A stretch of DNA of 64,000 nt from Bog-756 sp963737625 (GCA_963737625.1 CAVTTK010000005.1:186001-250000), one strand, 5' to 3'; numbered from the stretch's first letter, positions 31,922 through 40,975 are shown. Made by a program: numbers and translations. Notes: generated from the letters alone by a model not told the origin.

Positions 31922-32461
31922 ATGGTGGCCAACGACACGACGGCGTCTGCCCCGCCCCACTGGGGTGAGCCCCGCTCCCGCACGGTGACCTGGTTCGACC
32001 CGATGGCCACTGCCGCGGCCGGCACCACCGTGAGCGGGCTCGAGCTGCTGGCGGCCCTCATGGACGGGACTCTGCCCCCGGCGCCCATCGCCGCCCTCTT
32101 CCTCATGAGGCCGGTGGAGGTGGAGAACGGCCGGGTGGTCTTTGAGTGCGAGCCCGACGAATCGGCCTACAACCCCATCGGCGTGGTCCACGGCGGACTG
32201 GTCTGCACGTTGGCCGACACCGTGGCCGGCTGTGCCGTGCACTCCACCCTGGAGGCGGGGGTCGGGTACACCTCCATCGACATCTCCGTCAGCTACCTGC
32301 GGCCGGTGACCAGCCAGAGCGGAGTGCTCCGGGCCACCGGAGCGGTGACCAAGCGGGGGAGACGGGTGGCCTTCGCCACGGCCGAGATCGTCGACGGCAC
32401 CGGCACGGTGGTCGCCACGGCCACCAGCAACTGTCTGGTGATGGACCACCGTCCCGTCTGA
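31922..32461 (+). CDS. PaaI-type hotdog thioesterase
   Basis: 179 residues. The hotdog core spans about 55-175: NPIGVVHGGLVCTLADTVAGC is the PaaI signature (HGG followed by the central helix), with YTSIDISVSYLRPV and VAFATAEIVDGTGTVVATATSNC as strands. It should hydrolyse aryl- or acyl-CoA thioesters. It follows the SDR stump by three bases and is probably translated from the same HxlR-controlled mRNA. Original operon logic (an alcohol or ketone oxidised, CoA ester cleaved) is inference. Confidence 0.88.
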   Translation: MVANDTTASAPPHWGEPRSRTVTWFDPMATAAAGTTVSGLELLAALMDGTLPPAPIAALFLMRPVEVENGRVVFECEPDESAYNPIGVVHGGLVCTLADTVAGCAVHSTLEAGVGYTSIDISVSYLRPVTSQSGVLRATGAVTKRGRRVAFATAEIVDGTGTVVATATSNCLVMDHRPV

Positions 32462-32497
32462 ACCCTTGGCGTTCCGGGGAGCCCGCCACGGCGCCCC

Positions 32498-34540
32498 TCA
32501 TCGGGTGAGCGGGGGGATGACCTGGGCATCGGCCGGCTCGACGTCGATCTGACTGAACCAGCGGGTCTGGCCCTTGCCGTGGGCTTTGGCGTCGTAGAGG
32601 GCCTGGTCGGCCCGCTCGATCACCATGCCGATGGCGGTGTCGGACGGTTCGGAGACCGCCACACCGATGCTGCAGGCCAGCGCCACGGGATGGTCGCCGT
32701 CCCCGATGTGCGAGGCGGCCACGTGCGCGCCGATCCGTTGGGCGAGTAGGGCCGGGACCTGGGAGTCGCGGCTTCCGATCCAGCCGACGACGAACTCGTC
32801 GCCGCCGAAACGGGCGGCGACGTCCGACGCCCGGGTGGTGGCCCGCAGGGCGTCGGCCACGGCCCGGATGGCCGCATCCCCCCCGTCATGCCCGATCGAG
32901 TCGTTGACGGACTTGAGGTCGTCGAGGTCGATGAAGAAGAGGGTGAGTACCTGCTCGCCCTGGCTGCGGCGGACGCTGGCCAGGTCGAGCTCCAGGGCCT
33001 CGAGTGCCGCCCCCCGGTTCAGGAGGCCGGTGAGGGAGTCGCGCGTGGCCCGCTCGAAGAGGGCCTCGCGCTCCAGCTCGCCCGACTGCACGGATTGGTG
33101 CAGCTCGTCGAGCGCGGTCTGGAGGGCAGCTCCGGTACGGCCGGGCAGTTGGCGTCGGAGGACGGGATCGTCGAGGTCGCCTCCGGATAGGGCGATGGCC
33201 TGCATCTGCACCGCCCGTAGGGTGGCGGCCATTTCGTTGAACGCCGCGGCGGCCATGGCCAGTTCCTTGGGACCGGACTCGTCGAGCAGGGGGATCTCGA
33301 GCTCCCCCTCGCGGACGGACGAGGCGGCGGCGACCATGCGGTCCAGGGGCCGCCGGACCTGACGGCCGAGGACGTAGACCGCACCCATGGCCACGCCGAA
33401 GAACAGCACCATGAGGAGACAGGTGACCAGGAGTGTCGCCGTGGCCGAGCCCGCCTGGGCCGCCGTGGCCGTTCGGAGGTCGGCGGAGCTGGCCAGGACC
33501 AGTGCCGACAGTGAGCTGGCCCAGACCACCTCGGTGCGGGCGATGCTGGTGATCCCGGTGGAGCTGGTGGCCACCGGCGGAGGCAGGTGGCCGAGGCCGA
33601 CGGTGATGGCCGTGCGCACGTAGGCCGAGAACCGGTTGTTCATGGGGTCATTGGTCAGGGCCTTCCAGGCCTCGGTGGCCCGTGGTCCCAGCGATCCGGG
33701 GAAGGTCCGGGTGGAGTCCGTGAACTGCTGGTGGCTGACGATGAGGCTCTGCAGTTGGCGAGGCGTCCCTGCCGCGGTCAGCAGCGTCTCGAGCGATCCT
33801 CCACCCTGCAGGCTCTCCTCACCGATACCGGCGGTGAACCCCTGGAACGACAGGCCGAGGGCCTGGAGCCGGTGTCTGGTGGTCGGGGTGTCCGACGACT
33901 CGCTGGTGTCCACCAGGTGGTCGTAGATGTCCTGCCAGCTGTCCTCGACCGTCGAGTCGATGTGGGTGAAGAGCGTTGTCACCTGCTCCGGGGTCGCCGT
34001 GGCCGCATCGACGGAACGGCGCAGCGCCTCCAACTGGGTGTGATCGGCGTGGAGGGAACCGTGAGGGGCGAAGGTCGTCTGGTGGTCCACGGCCCGCCGG
34101 GCTGCCACCAGCTCGGCCTGGACGTTCGCCCCGAGCAGCGAATCGAGGACGGCGGGGGCGACGTTGTAGGCACGGGCGGTGACGATGGACTGGCTGGCGA
34201 CGTACTCGGCGTAGACATCCACCCGCGCCCGCAGGAGCGAGTCGAGATCGAGGGATGCCTGTCGGGTGGCGACCGCCTCATGGCGCGACGACAACTTGTT
34301 CACCACCACGGTCGAGGCCAGACCCAGGGACACGGTCAGCGGGATCAGCATCACCACCATGAGCGAGGTCCGGATGCTGGGGCTCATCCACCGGCGCCGC
34401 GGGAGCCGAGCACCGGTCGGACGGCCCCCGTCTGGTCGCTCGCCGCCGGGCGATGGATCCGGGGGCGGTGGCGCGGGTGCCGGCGAAGACGCGGCCGGGG
34501 CCGGGGGAGCGGCTGGCCCACTCTCAGGTTCAAGCGGCAC
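32498..34540 (-). CDS. Membrane-bound GGDEF diguanylate cyclase with HAMP
   Basis: 680 residues from GTG 34540 (alternative ATG 34387 gives 629). After a Pro-rich cytoplasmic start come a helix (about 55-78), a long helical extracytoplasmic sensor, a second helix (about 320-345), a HAMP domain (YVLGRQVRRPLDRMVAAASS) and a GGDEF domain of about 165 residues. The active loop is RFGGDEFVVGW and the metal/substrate positions FFIDLDDLKSVNDSIGHDGGD are complete, so c-di-GMP synthesis is expected. No RxxD inhibitory site stands five residues before GGDEF. No EAL partner is in the window. The signal is unknown; the sensor resembles chemoreceptor-type helical bundles. Confidence 0.92.
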   Translation of the reverse strand: MPLEPESGPAAPPAPAASSPAPAPPPPDPSPGGERPDGGRPTGARLPRRRWMSPSIRTSLMVVMLIPLTVSLGLASTVVVNKLSSRHEAVATRQASLDLDSLLRARVDVYAEYVASQSIVTARAYNVAPAVLDSLLGANVQAELVAARRAVDHQTTFAPHGSLHADHTQLEALRRSVDAATATPEQVTTLFTHIDSTVEDSWQDIYDHLVDTSESSDTPTTRHRLQALGLSFQGFTAGIGEESLQGGGSLETLLTAAGTPRQLQSLIVSHQQFTDSTRTFPGSLGPRATEAWKALTNDPMNNRFSAYVRTAITVGLGHLPPPVATSSTGITSIARTEVVWASSLSALVLASSADLRTATAAQAGSATATLLVTCLLMVLFFGVAMGAVYVLGRQVRRPLDRMVAAASSVREGELEIPLLDESGPKELAMAAAAFNEMAATLRAVQMQAIALSGGDLDDPVLRRQLPGRTGAALQTALDELHQSVQSGELEREALFERATRDSLTGLLNRGAALEALELDLASVRRSQGEQVLTLFFIDLDDLKSVNDSIGHDGGDAAIRAVADALRATTRASDVAARFGGDEFVVGWIGSRDSQVPALLAQRIGAHVAASHIGDGDHPVALACSIGVAVSEPSDTAIGMVIERADQALYDAKAHGKGQTRWFSQIDVEPADAQVIPPLTR

Positions 34541-34745
34541 GGTCTGCCCGCCCTCCGCAGGAGCGCTGTTGGCGTGACACGCCGGGTGCATCCATCTTGA
34601 CGAAAGCGTTCCAACCCTCAGTATCGGCATAGTCGGGCCCGAACCGAAGGATTCGGGCCACCGCATTCGTGCCTGACTCTGACGGTTTCTGTCCGGAGGA
34701 CCCGAGTGGGAGCCCCTCGGACGGGGTAGGGAGGAAGGAATGACG

Positions 34746-34790
34746 TTGACGCCTGTATAGAATCGTTCTAAAGTTGGAACAGTTCTTAGA
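34746..34790 (+). promoter_or_regulatory. katA promoter with two Fur/PerR-like boxes
   Basis: TTGACG (34746-34751), 17 bases, TAAAGT (34769-34774) form the promoter. The inverted repeat TAGAA-TCG-TTCTA (34758-34770) overlaps spacer and -10; a second, GAACAGTTC within TTGGAACAGTTCTTA (34774-34788), covers the start region. TAGAAT/TTCTA arms are those of peroxide-sensing Fur-family (PerR/FurA) boxes, and such a regulator is encoded right after katA. The remaining bases of this 318-base gap (34541-34858) show only the katA ribosome site GGAGG near 34848. Confidence 0.6.
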
Positions 34791-34858
34791 TCATCAAGCC
34801 GACGGTCAGGACAGCCGTGATGGCTGCGAAGCCAGAGCCCATCCCCGTGGAGGTAGCC

Positions 34859-36322
34859 ATGCCCAAGCCCGTCCTCACCACCGAGTCCGGAGCCCCCGTC
34901 GCCGACAACCAGCACAGTCAGACGGCGGGCCCCGACGGGCCGGTGCTGCTCCAGGATCAGCACCTGCTGGAGAAGCTGGCCCGCTTCAACCGGGAGCGGA
35001 TCCCCGAGCGGGTGGTCCACGCCAACGGATCGGCCGCCTACGGCACCTTCGTGGTCACTGGGGACGTGACCCAGTGGACCCGGGCCGCCTTCCTTTCCGA
35101 GGTGGGCAAGGAGACCGAGACGTTCCTCCGGTTCTCCACGGTGGCCGGCGGACGCGGGTCGGCCGATGCCGTTCGTGACCCGCGCGGCTTCGCCGTGAAG
35201 TTCTACACCGAGGACGGCAACTATGACCTGGTAGGTAACAACACCCCCATCTTCTTCATCCGGGACCCGCTGAAGTTCCCCGACTTCATCCACTCCCAGA
35301 AGCCGGATCCCTTCACCAACCACCAGGAGCCGGACAACGTGTGGGACTTCTTCTCCCACTCGCCCGAGGCCACCCACATGTTCACCTGGCTGTTCGGCGA
35401 CCGGGGTATCCCGTCTTCCTACCGGCACATGGACGGCTTCAGCTCCCACACCTACCAGTGGGCCAACGCCAGTGGTCAGCCGGTGTGGGTCAAGGTCCAT
35501 TGCAAGACCGACCAGGGCATCGGGTTCCTCGACTCCTCCGAGGCGGCCGAGTTGGCTGGCCTCAACCCCGACAGCCACCAGTTGGACCTGATCGAGGCCA
35601 TCGAGCGCGGGGAGTTCCCGTCGTGGACGGTCAGCGTGCAGGTCATGACCCCCGAGCAGGCGGCGACGGCGACGGTCAATCCCTTCGACCTGACCAAGGT
35701 GTGGTCACAGAAGCAGTACCCGCTCCACGAGGTGGGAAGGCTCACCCTCAATCGCAACGCCGACAACTACTTCGGCGATGTCGAACAGTCGGGTTTCGAC
35801 CCGGGCAACTTCGTGCCCGGCATCGGGCCCTCACCGGACAAGATGCTCCAGGGCCGTCTGTTCGCCTACGGCGATGCCCATCGCTACCGCCTGGGCATCA
35901 ACCACACGCAGCTTCCGGTCAACGCCCCCCGGGCCACCGAGGCCCACAACTACGGCCGGGACGGGCTGATGGCCGGTCACGGCAACGGGGGGCGGGCCAA
36001 GAACTACGAGCCCAACAGCTTCGACGGTCCCGTCGAGACCGGGCAGCCCTACGCCGCCCCGCTGGAGGTGGCCGGTGCCACCGGGAGCTACGACTGGGAC
36101 TCCCGTGACACCGACGATTTCACCCAGGCTGGTGACCTCTACCGGCTGCAGCCGCCGGAAGCCCAGGCACGCCTCGTCGACAACATCGCCGGTGGCCTGG
36201 GGGCGGTGTCGGACGGTCCCGTGGGGGACGGCATCGTCGAGCGGAGCATCGCCCACTTCCGGGCCGCCGACCCCGAGTTCGGCGAGCGGGTCGCCCAGGG
36301 CGTGAAGGAGCGGCGGGGCTGA
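34859..36322 (+). CDS. katA: Monofunctional haem catalase
   Basis: Breaks down H2O2 to water and O2. 487 residues, typical small-subunit (clade 3) size. Active-site residues are in place: His54 in RVVHANGSAAYG, the distal Asn in DLVGNNTPIFFIRDP (127/128), and haem-ligand Tyr337 in RLFAYGDAHRYRLG. The NADPH-binding type VKVHCKTDQGI region is present. I placed the start at ATG 34859, which follows GGAGGT; an ATG at 34817 in frame has no ribosome site. A Fur-family gene follows two bases after the stop. It would also remove H2O2 made by the amine oxidase in this window. Confidence 0.96.
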   Translation: MPKPVLTTESGAPVADNQHSQTAGPDGPVLLQDQHLLEKLARFNRERIPERVVHANGSAAYGTFVVTGDVTQWTRAAFLSEVGKETETFLRFSTVAGGRGSADAVRDPRGFAVKFYTEDGNYDLVGNNTPIFFIRDPLKFPDFIHSQKPDPFTNHQEPDNVWDFFSHSPEATHMFTWLFGDRGIPSSYRHMDGFSSHTYQWANASGQPVWVKVHCKTDQGIGFLDSSEAAELAGLNPDSHQLDLIEAIERGEFPSWTVSVQVMTPEQAATATVNPFDLTKVWSQKQYPLHEVGRLTLNRNADNYFGDVEQSGFDPGNFVPGIGPSPDKMLQGRLFAYGDAHRYRLGINHTQLPVNAPRATEAHNYGRDGLMAGHGNGGRAKNYEPNSFDGPVETGQPYAAPLEVAGATGSYDWDSRDTDDFTQAGDLYRLQPPEAQARLVDNIAGGLGAVSDGPVGDGIVERSIAHFRAADPEFGERVAQGVKERRG

Positions 36323-36323
36323 G

Positions 36324-36758
36324 GTGGCCGCACCACTGGCGGAGCGGCTGCAGGAGCGGGGTTGGCGTATCACGCCGCAGCGTCGGGCCGTGGTCGCCGC
36401 CCTGCACGGCGAGCACGTCCATCTCAGCGCCGAGCAGGTGCTGGCCGGGGCGCGCCGGGTGCTGCCCGAGGTCAGCCTGGCCACCGTCTACAACACACTC
36501 AACGAGCTGGTGGGTATGGGCGAGATCAGCGAGATCCGGCTGTCCGACGGCACCACCCGCTACGACCCCAAGGTGGGTCCCGATCACCACCACTTGGTGT
36601 GCGAGGGATGCGGACTGACCTTCGACGTGGAGCCCCTGGGGGTGGACGGCCTGTCCCTGCCCCGCGTGCAGCGCTTCGGAATGACCGTCGACACGGTCGA
36701 GGTGGTGTTCCGCGGGAGGTGCAGCAACTGCGCCGAGCTCAGCTCGGGGCAGCGCTAA
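36324..36758 (+). CDS. Fur-family regulator (PerR/FurA-like)
   Basis: 144 residues: winged helix (about 8-80; GWRITPQRRAVVAAL, LPEVSLATVYNTLNELVG) and dimerisation domain with metal sites DHHHLVCEGCG and CSNC. The CxxC pairs form the structural zinc site and the HHH cluster the regulatory site. Position directly after katA and Fur-like boxes before katA argue for a peroxide sensor rather than an iron sensor; PerR's key oxidisable His/Asp set cannot be assigned with certainty. GTG start two bases after the katA stop. Confidence 0.92.
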   Translation: MAAPLAERLQERGWRITPQRRAVVAALHGEHVHLSAEQVLAGARRVLPEVSLATVYNTLNELVGMGEISEIRLSDGTTRYDPKVGPDHHHLVCEGCGLTFDVEPLGVDGLSLPRVQRFGMTVDTVEVVFRGRCSNCAELSSGQR

Positions 36759-36819
36759 CACCAGGCGGGACGACGGCTCCGACTTCCGGTTCGGTGTTCC
36801 GACGGCCAGTCGGCGTCCG

Positions 36820-38766
36820 TCAATCGGCCGGCGAGACCCGGTCCAGGGAGATCCGACGGTGGGTGGCCACCAGTGTGCCCGTACTGTCTCGGTCGGCGCC
36901 GTTGGCGCCCACGGGTTGGGACTCCCTGATCACGGACAGGATGTCGTCGCCGATCAGCTCCTCCCGTTCGAGCAGGGCGTCGCGGAGGGCCTCGACCACG
37001 TTGCGGTGCTCGTCGAGCATCCGGGTCACCGAGTCCTTGGACGATGCCAGGAGCGCTTCCACCTCGGCCCGGCCCTCGTCGTTGCCCAGGACCTTGGACA
37101 CGATCCCGCCGGCCGGGTACTCCATGGCCGCCGACGAGATCAGGGTGGAGCCCATGCCCAATTGCCCGACCATCTGACAGGCGTTCTGGGTGGCCGCCTG
37201 CAGGTCACCGGCCACGCCGGTGGAGGACTCGCCGAAGAAGATCTCCTCGGCCACCATGCCGCCGAAGGCGATGTCGATGAGGGCGCGGACCTCGGACTTG
37301 GTCTTGGTGAACCGCTCCTCCTCCTCGGAGTGGCTGAGCAGGCCTAGGGCGTCCTTGCGCTTGATGATCGTCAGTACCTCGAGCTTGCGGCCCTTGCCCA
37401 CCAGCCAGGCCACGGTGGCGTGCCCGGCCTCGTGCGTGGCGATGGTGCGCCGTTCGGCCTCGGTGTACTCGACGGGCTGGGCCAGACCGATCTCCTCGGT
37501 CATCTTGGCGTGCTGGAGGTCGTTCCACGAGAACCGGGTCGCCCCCCGCCGCAGGGCCCACACCAGCGACTCGTCCAGGAGATGTTCGATCATCACCGGC
37601 GAGTAGCCGGCGGTGAGGGCGGCGAGAGTCTCCCGCGTCGTGGGCTCGTCCAGCTCGGCCTCGTGGGCCTTCTTGCCCAGGTAGTAGTCGATGATGTCCC
37701 GACGACCCGAGCGGCTGGGGAGCCCGAAGTAGATGTTGCGGTCGAAGCGGCCGGGGCGCAGCAGGGCCGGATCGAGGTCACTGGCCCGGTTGGTGGCTCC
37801 GATAACCAAGATGTTGGCCGGCACGTGTCGGGGCTTGTCCATCCGGCGATGGGCGGGAAGCCACGAATTGATGCCGTCGATGAACCAACCCTTGATGCGG
37901 AGCGACGCCGGAGTCTGTTCGAAGGACTGGAGCTGGATGAGCAGCTCGTTGACCACCCCGGGGATTCCCTCACCCTGACGCTGCCCGTTGCCGCGGGCGC
38001 CGCCGATGGCGTCGAGCTCCTCGATGAAGCCGATGGCACCCCCCTCGCGCCGGGCGTGCTTGCGCAGGGCCTTGAAGTAGGACCGGATCTTCCGGTTGGT
38101 CTGTCCGTAGAACATGGACTGGAAGGCCGACGACGAGACGAAGAGGAACGGCACCCCGGCTTCGGCTGCCATGGCCTTGGCCATATAGGTCTTGCCGGTA
38201 CCCGGTGGGCCTTCGAACAGGATGGCCTTGCGCGGTGAGCCGCCCATCTGCTCGGCGAAAGTGCGGTGGGCCAAGAAGAGGTTCAGGGTCTTGGTCACCT
38301 CCTCGACCAGTCCCTCGGATCCTCGCACGTCGTCGAAGGTCATCGTCAGTTCGTCGGGCCGGTAGAGGATGTGGGGGGACCGACCGGCCCCGAGCAGGGG
38401 AATGACCATGACCAGGATCAGGACGGTGATCAGGGCGATGGCCGGCAGCATGGGCTGCAGAGAGGCCGGGAAATGGGGGACGGGGAGCGACGCTCCGGGG
38501 TCCAGCACGTCCCGCAGGACGAGGAGGACGGCGATGGGGGCCAGGACCAGGGCCACCCTCTGGAGCCTGGTGCTGCGGGAGCGCTCGCGGTGGGCGCCCA
38601 CATCGGTGGTGGCCATGGCGGCCACACCGCTCTCCTGGAGGCTCAGGACGCCGGCATCGCCCCCGGGATGGTGCCGGCGAAAGCGCCGACCGCCGCGACG
38701 GGGTCCGTGGTCACCCGGGCCCAGCGAGGACTCCCCTGAGGGATCCTTCGCTTCGTGGTGCACCAT
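36820..38766 (-). CDS. FtsH-like membrane AAA+ zinc protease
   Basis: 648 residues. A charged N-terminus and two membrane helices (about 70-88 and 107-126) precede the AAA+ module: Walker A EGPPGTGKT (Lys192), Walker B IGFIEELD (249-252), sensor GATNR and arginine-finger block RPGRFDR. The M41 protease domain has HEAGH at 445-449 and the third zinc ligand Asp521 in GVAGDLQAAT. Compared with FtsH, the pore loop reads MFYGQTN instead of FVGVGAS, the Walker B has Glu-Glu-Leu-Asp, and an insert of about 30 residues follows Asn275. Start ATG 38766 has a GGAGG site seven bases upstream. It looks like a specialised FtsH paralogue. Confidence 0.9.
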   Translation of the reverse strand: MVHHEAKDPSGESSLGPGDHGPRRGGRRFRRHHPGGDAGVLSLQESGVAAMATTDVGAHRERSRSTRLQRVALVLAPIAVLLVLRDVLDPGASLPVPHFPASLQPMLPAIALITVLILVMVIPLLGAGRSPHILYRPDELTMTFDDVRGSEGLVEEVTKTLNLFLAHRTFAEQMGGSPRKAILFEGPPGTGKTYMAKAMAAEAGVPFLFVSSSAFQSMFYGQTNRKIRSYFKALRKHARREGGAIGFIEELDAIGGARGNGQRQGEGIPGVVNELLIQLQSFEQTPASLRIKGWFIDGINSWLPAHRRMDKPRHVPANILVIGATNRASDLDPALLRPGRFDRNIYFGLPSRSGRRDIIDYYLGKKAHEAELDEPTTRETLAALTAGYSPVMIEHLLDESLVWALRRGATRFSWNDLQHAKMTEEIGLAQPVEYTEAERRTIATHEAGHATVAWLVGKGRKLEVLTIIKRKDALGLLSHSEEEERFTKTKSEVRALIDIAFGGMVAEEIFFGESSTGVAGDLQAATQNACQMVGQLGMGSTLISSAAMEYPAGGIVSKVLGNDEGRAEVEALLASSKDSVTRMLDEHRNVVEALRDALLEREELIGDDILSVIRESQPVGANGADRDSTGTLVATHRRISLDRVSPAD

Positions 38767-38935
38767 GGCTTGCCTCCAGTCGGACCAGCGGCACGGGTCC
38801 ACGCTGGGCCACCTGAGCCCATAGCCGGATTGGTCGATGCCGAACCTATACCGACGGCCCCTCGCCCGCTCGAACCTCAGCGCAAACAGGTGCGGAGCGT
38901 GTGCGGTCGCCCCCACGGAGTGACCAGTCGACGGC

Positions 38936-39967
38936 TCATGCGTTGGGCGGGGATGAGGGGGTGCCGGCGGGCGGAGTGGTTGGCGCGGTGGTGGGGGAAG
39001 TGGTCGGTACCGTGGTGGGGGACGTGGTCGGAACCGTGGTGGGGGCCGCCGGGTGGGGAACGGCGGCACTGGGCGTCGGGACGGACGTGGCCCGGGAGCC
39101 CGAGTTGGGAACGGGGAACTCGCGGACCTCGAAGTCGGAGATGATGGACGGGCAGAGGTGTGCGGCCACCAGCGAGCAGGACTCCGTGGCGATGTTCACC
39201 GCCGTGCCGTAGGTCACCGCCGGGAGGACCTGTGGGAAGATGACCACCCCGGTCACGGCGTGGGACCCGCCGGAGCCCTGGAGCGTGCCGGTGACACCGG
39301 CCGGGTCGGTGATCGCCGCGACATCAGGTGTGGCCAGTGTGCTCTCTTCGCCGGGCGGCCCCGATCCGCTGCAGGCGGCCTCCTGCTGTTGAAACTGGGG
39401 CACGGTGAAGTAATGGCACACCTGGGCGACGCCTGGGGTGCTCCCTGTGGTTCCGAAGGAGGCGAACACCCCTTCGGTGCCCGCGGCGGGCACCGTGTTC
39501 GCTGCCGGGAGGGGCGTGGTGGGGGGATAGACCACCAGGCCAGAGGACCCGGCGTCGGCCGACCACTCCGAGCACGTCCAGCCGTAGGGTCCGAGCAGCG
39601 TGTGGGTCCCGTCGGTGTAGAACTCGACTTTGCCGACCAGGGCCGTCGGAATGGGGGCCAGGAGCACGGTGGGCTTCCATCCCCCGCTGGGCAGTGCCCC
39701 CCCGAACGGTGTGGTGCAGGCGGTCACCGGAAAGGCCACCGCCGCCTCGCCGGAGCCGACGGGCGAGGTGGCGGTGGCCCCCCCGTTGGCCGTGACGGGA
39801 TCCTGGGTGGTCGACGTCGACCCGACGATGGCCGACAGCGACTTCCCGCATCCCGACAGCACCAGGCCTACGAGGACGAGGGAGACCCACGCCGTCACCG
39901 CAGGGCGCCGTCGAAGGGGCCTCCACGTTCGTGAGGAACGGCCGGTCGGGGAGTTCGGGTGGTTCAC
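38936..39967 (-). CDS. Putative lipoprotein with Thr/Pro-rich tail
   Basis: About 343 residues from GTG 39967 (ATG 40009 also possible). A basic start, a hydrophobic helix and the lipobox LVLSGC predict export and lipidation at Cys40. The body contains six or more Cys residues in exported-type spacing and no known domain. The last 45 residues are repeats of TTVPTTSP, which commonly span the cell wall. TATCGT eight bases before the GTG may be its -10. Function unknown. The opposite strand has a long open frame, which I regard as its shadow. Confidence 0.75.
   Translation of the reverse strand: MNHPNSPTGRSSRTWRPLRRRPAVTAWVSLVLVGLVLSGCGKSLSAIVGSTSTTQDPVTANGGATATSPVGSGEAAVAFPVTACTTPFGGALPSGGWKPTVLLAPIPTALVGKVEFYTDGTHTLLGPYGWTCSEWSADAGSSGLVVYPPTTPLPAANTVPAAGTEGVFASFGTTGSTPGVAQVCHYFTVPQFQQQEAACSGSGPPGEESTLATPDVAAITDPAGVTGTLQGSGGSHAVTGVVIFPQVLPAVTYGTAVNIATESCSLVAAHLCPSIISDFEVREFPVPNSGSRATSVPTPSAAVPHPAAPTTVPTTSPTTVPTTSPTTAPTTPPAGTPSSPPNA
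38988..39050. repeat. 24-bp tandem repeat encoding TTVPTTSP
   Basis: Two full copies of a 24-base unit beginning GTGGTGGGGG (38988-39011, 39012-39035), differing at two positions, and a partial third. It lies inside the 3' end of the lipoprotein gene, and copy number is expected to vary between strains. Confidence 0.7.
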
Positions 39968-40036
39968 TGGCCCAGACGATAAGCCAACGGCGGCCCGGCC
40001 CGACGGCATGGACCCCCCGGAGCCGCAACCGGGGAG

Positions 40037-40975
40037 CTATCGGATCGACAACGGAACTTCGACGTGGGCCAGCTTGTCGGGATTGCGCACCATCCGGATG
40101 GTGGTGACCCGGTCGCCCTGCAACTCGAAGGCGGTTACCACATCGACCACCCCGTCGAGGGATACCACCGATCCGACGTCACCGTTCACCGAGGCCGGTC
40201 GGGCGGTCAGGCGACCAGCGTGACGGCGGGTCAGGTTGACCAGGAAGCGGACCACTCGGTCGGCTCCCACCACGGGTCGGCGGGCCGCCCGCCGATCGGC
40301 GCCACCGTCGGAGATGCACACCACGTCCGGGGCCAGGTATCGGAGGGCCGTATCGATGTCGCCTAGTGCCACCGCCATCATCAGGGCGTCGACGACGGCC
40401 CGCTGGGCCCGTTCATCGGCGAGGTGACGGTGGCCGGCGGGGTCGTCGGCTGGGGAACGGCCGGTGCCGTCGACCGGGCGCACCCTCTTGCGGGCCCGAC
40501 TGGCGATCTGACGGCAGGCGACCTCGGACTTGCCGACGGCCACGGCGATGTCGGCGAAGGGCACGGCGAACACATCGGCCAACAGGAAGACCGCGCGTTC
40601 AATGGGCTGGAGCTGGTCGAGCACCGTGAGGAAGCCCAACCGGAGCGACTCGGCCAGCTCGACGACCTCGGCCGGCCCCGCCTCCTCCACCAGGGGCTCG
40701 GGGAGCCAGGGTCCGACATAGGACTCTCGTCTTCGACGGGCCGTCCGCAGATGGTCGAGGGCGATGCGAGTGGTAACGGTGGTCAGCCAGGCCTCGGGTC
40801 GGTCCACCTCGTCGGGACCCAGGGTGCGCCACCGGAGCCAGGTGTCCTGGACCACGTCCTCAGCGTCGGCCACGGTGCCGAGCATGCGGTACGCCAATCC
40901 GACCAGCCGCGGTCGTTCGCGTTCGAACAGATCGCCGGCCGCCACCGGGGGCCTGGGGAACGGGACGGTGGTCAC
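40037..40975 (-). CDS. SigJ-like ECF sigma factor with SnoaL-type C-terminal domain
   Basis: 312 residues. Sigma region 2 (about 15-85: RLVGLAYRMLGTVADAEDVV, TWLRWRTL) and region 4 (about 120-175: LQPIERAVFLLADVFAVPFA, SEVACRQIASRARKRV) are followed by a SnoaL/NTF2-like domain (about 190-310), the plan of the SigJ (ECF41-like) group, which works without a classical anti-sigma factor. In ECF41-type sigma factors the C-terminal domain tunes activity. The GTG start overlaps the stop of the upstream oxidoreductase, which is the usual neighbour and probable target of such factors. Confidence 0.9.
   Translation of the reverse strand: MTTVPFPRPPVAAGDLFERERPRLVGLAYRMLGTVADAEDVVQDTWLRWRTLGPDEVDRPEAWLTTVTTRIALDHLRTARRRRESYVGPWLPEPLVEEAGPAEVVELAESLRLGFLTVLDQLQPIERAVFLLADVFAVPFADIAVAVGKSEVACRQIASRARKRVRPVDGTGRSPADDPAGHRHLADERAQRAVVDALMMAVALGDIDTALRYLAPDVVCISDGGADRRAARRPVVGADRVVRFLVNLTRRHAGRLTARPASVNGDVGSVVSLDGVVDVVTAFELQGDRVTTIRMVRNPDKLAHVEVPLSIR

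Noticed and set aside
31741..31980. Frame starting at ATG 31741 right after the second HxlR-type promoter
   Set aside because: The product is Arg/Gly/His-rich and unlike a protein, while the frame from 31790 gives a clear SDR motif with a ribosome site.
32498..35578. 1026-residue open frame on the minus strand reaching across the katA start
   Set aside because: Only the part after about 34540 has membrane, HAMP and GGDEF features; the extension is antisense to katA and its promoter and has low-complexity composition.
39053..39934. 293-codon open frame on the plus strand
   Set aside because: It is antisense to the lipoprotein gene, whose lipobox and repeat tail are convincing; the plus-strand product is Gly/Arg/His-rich as typical for GC-rich shadows.
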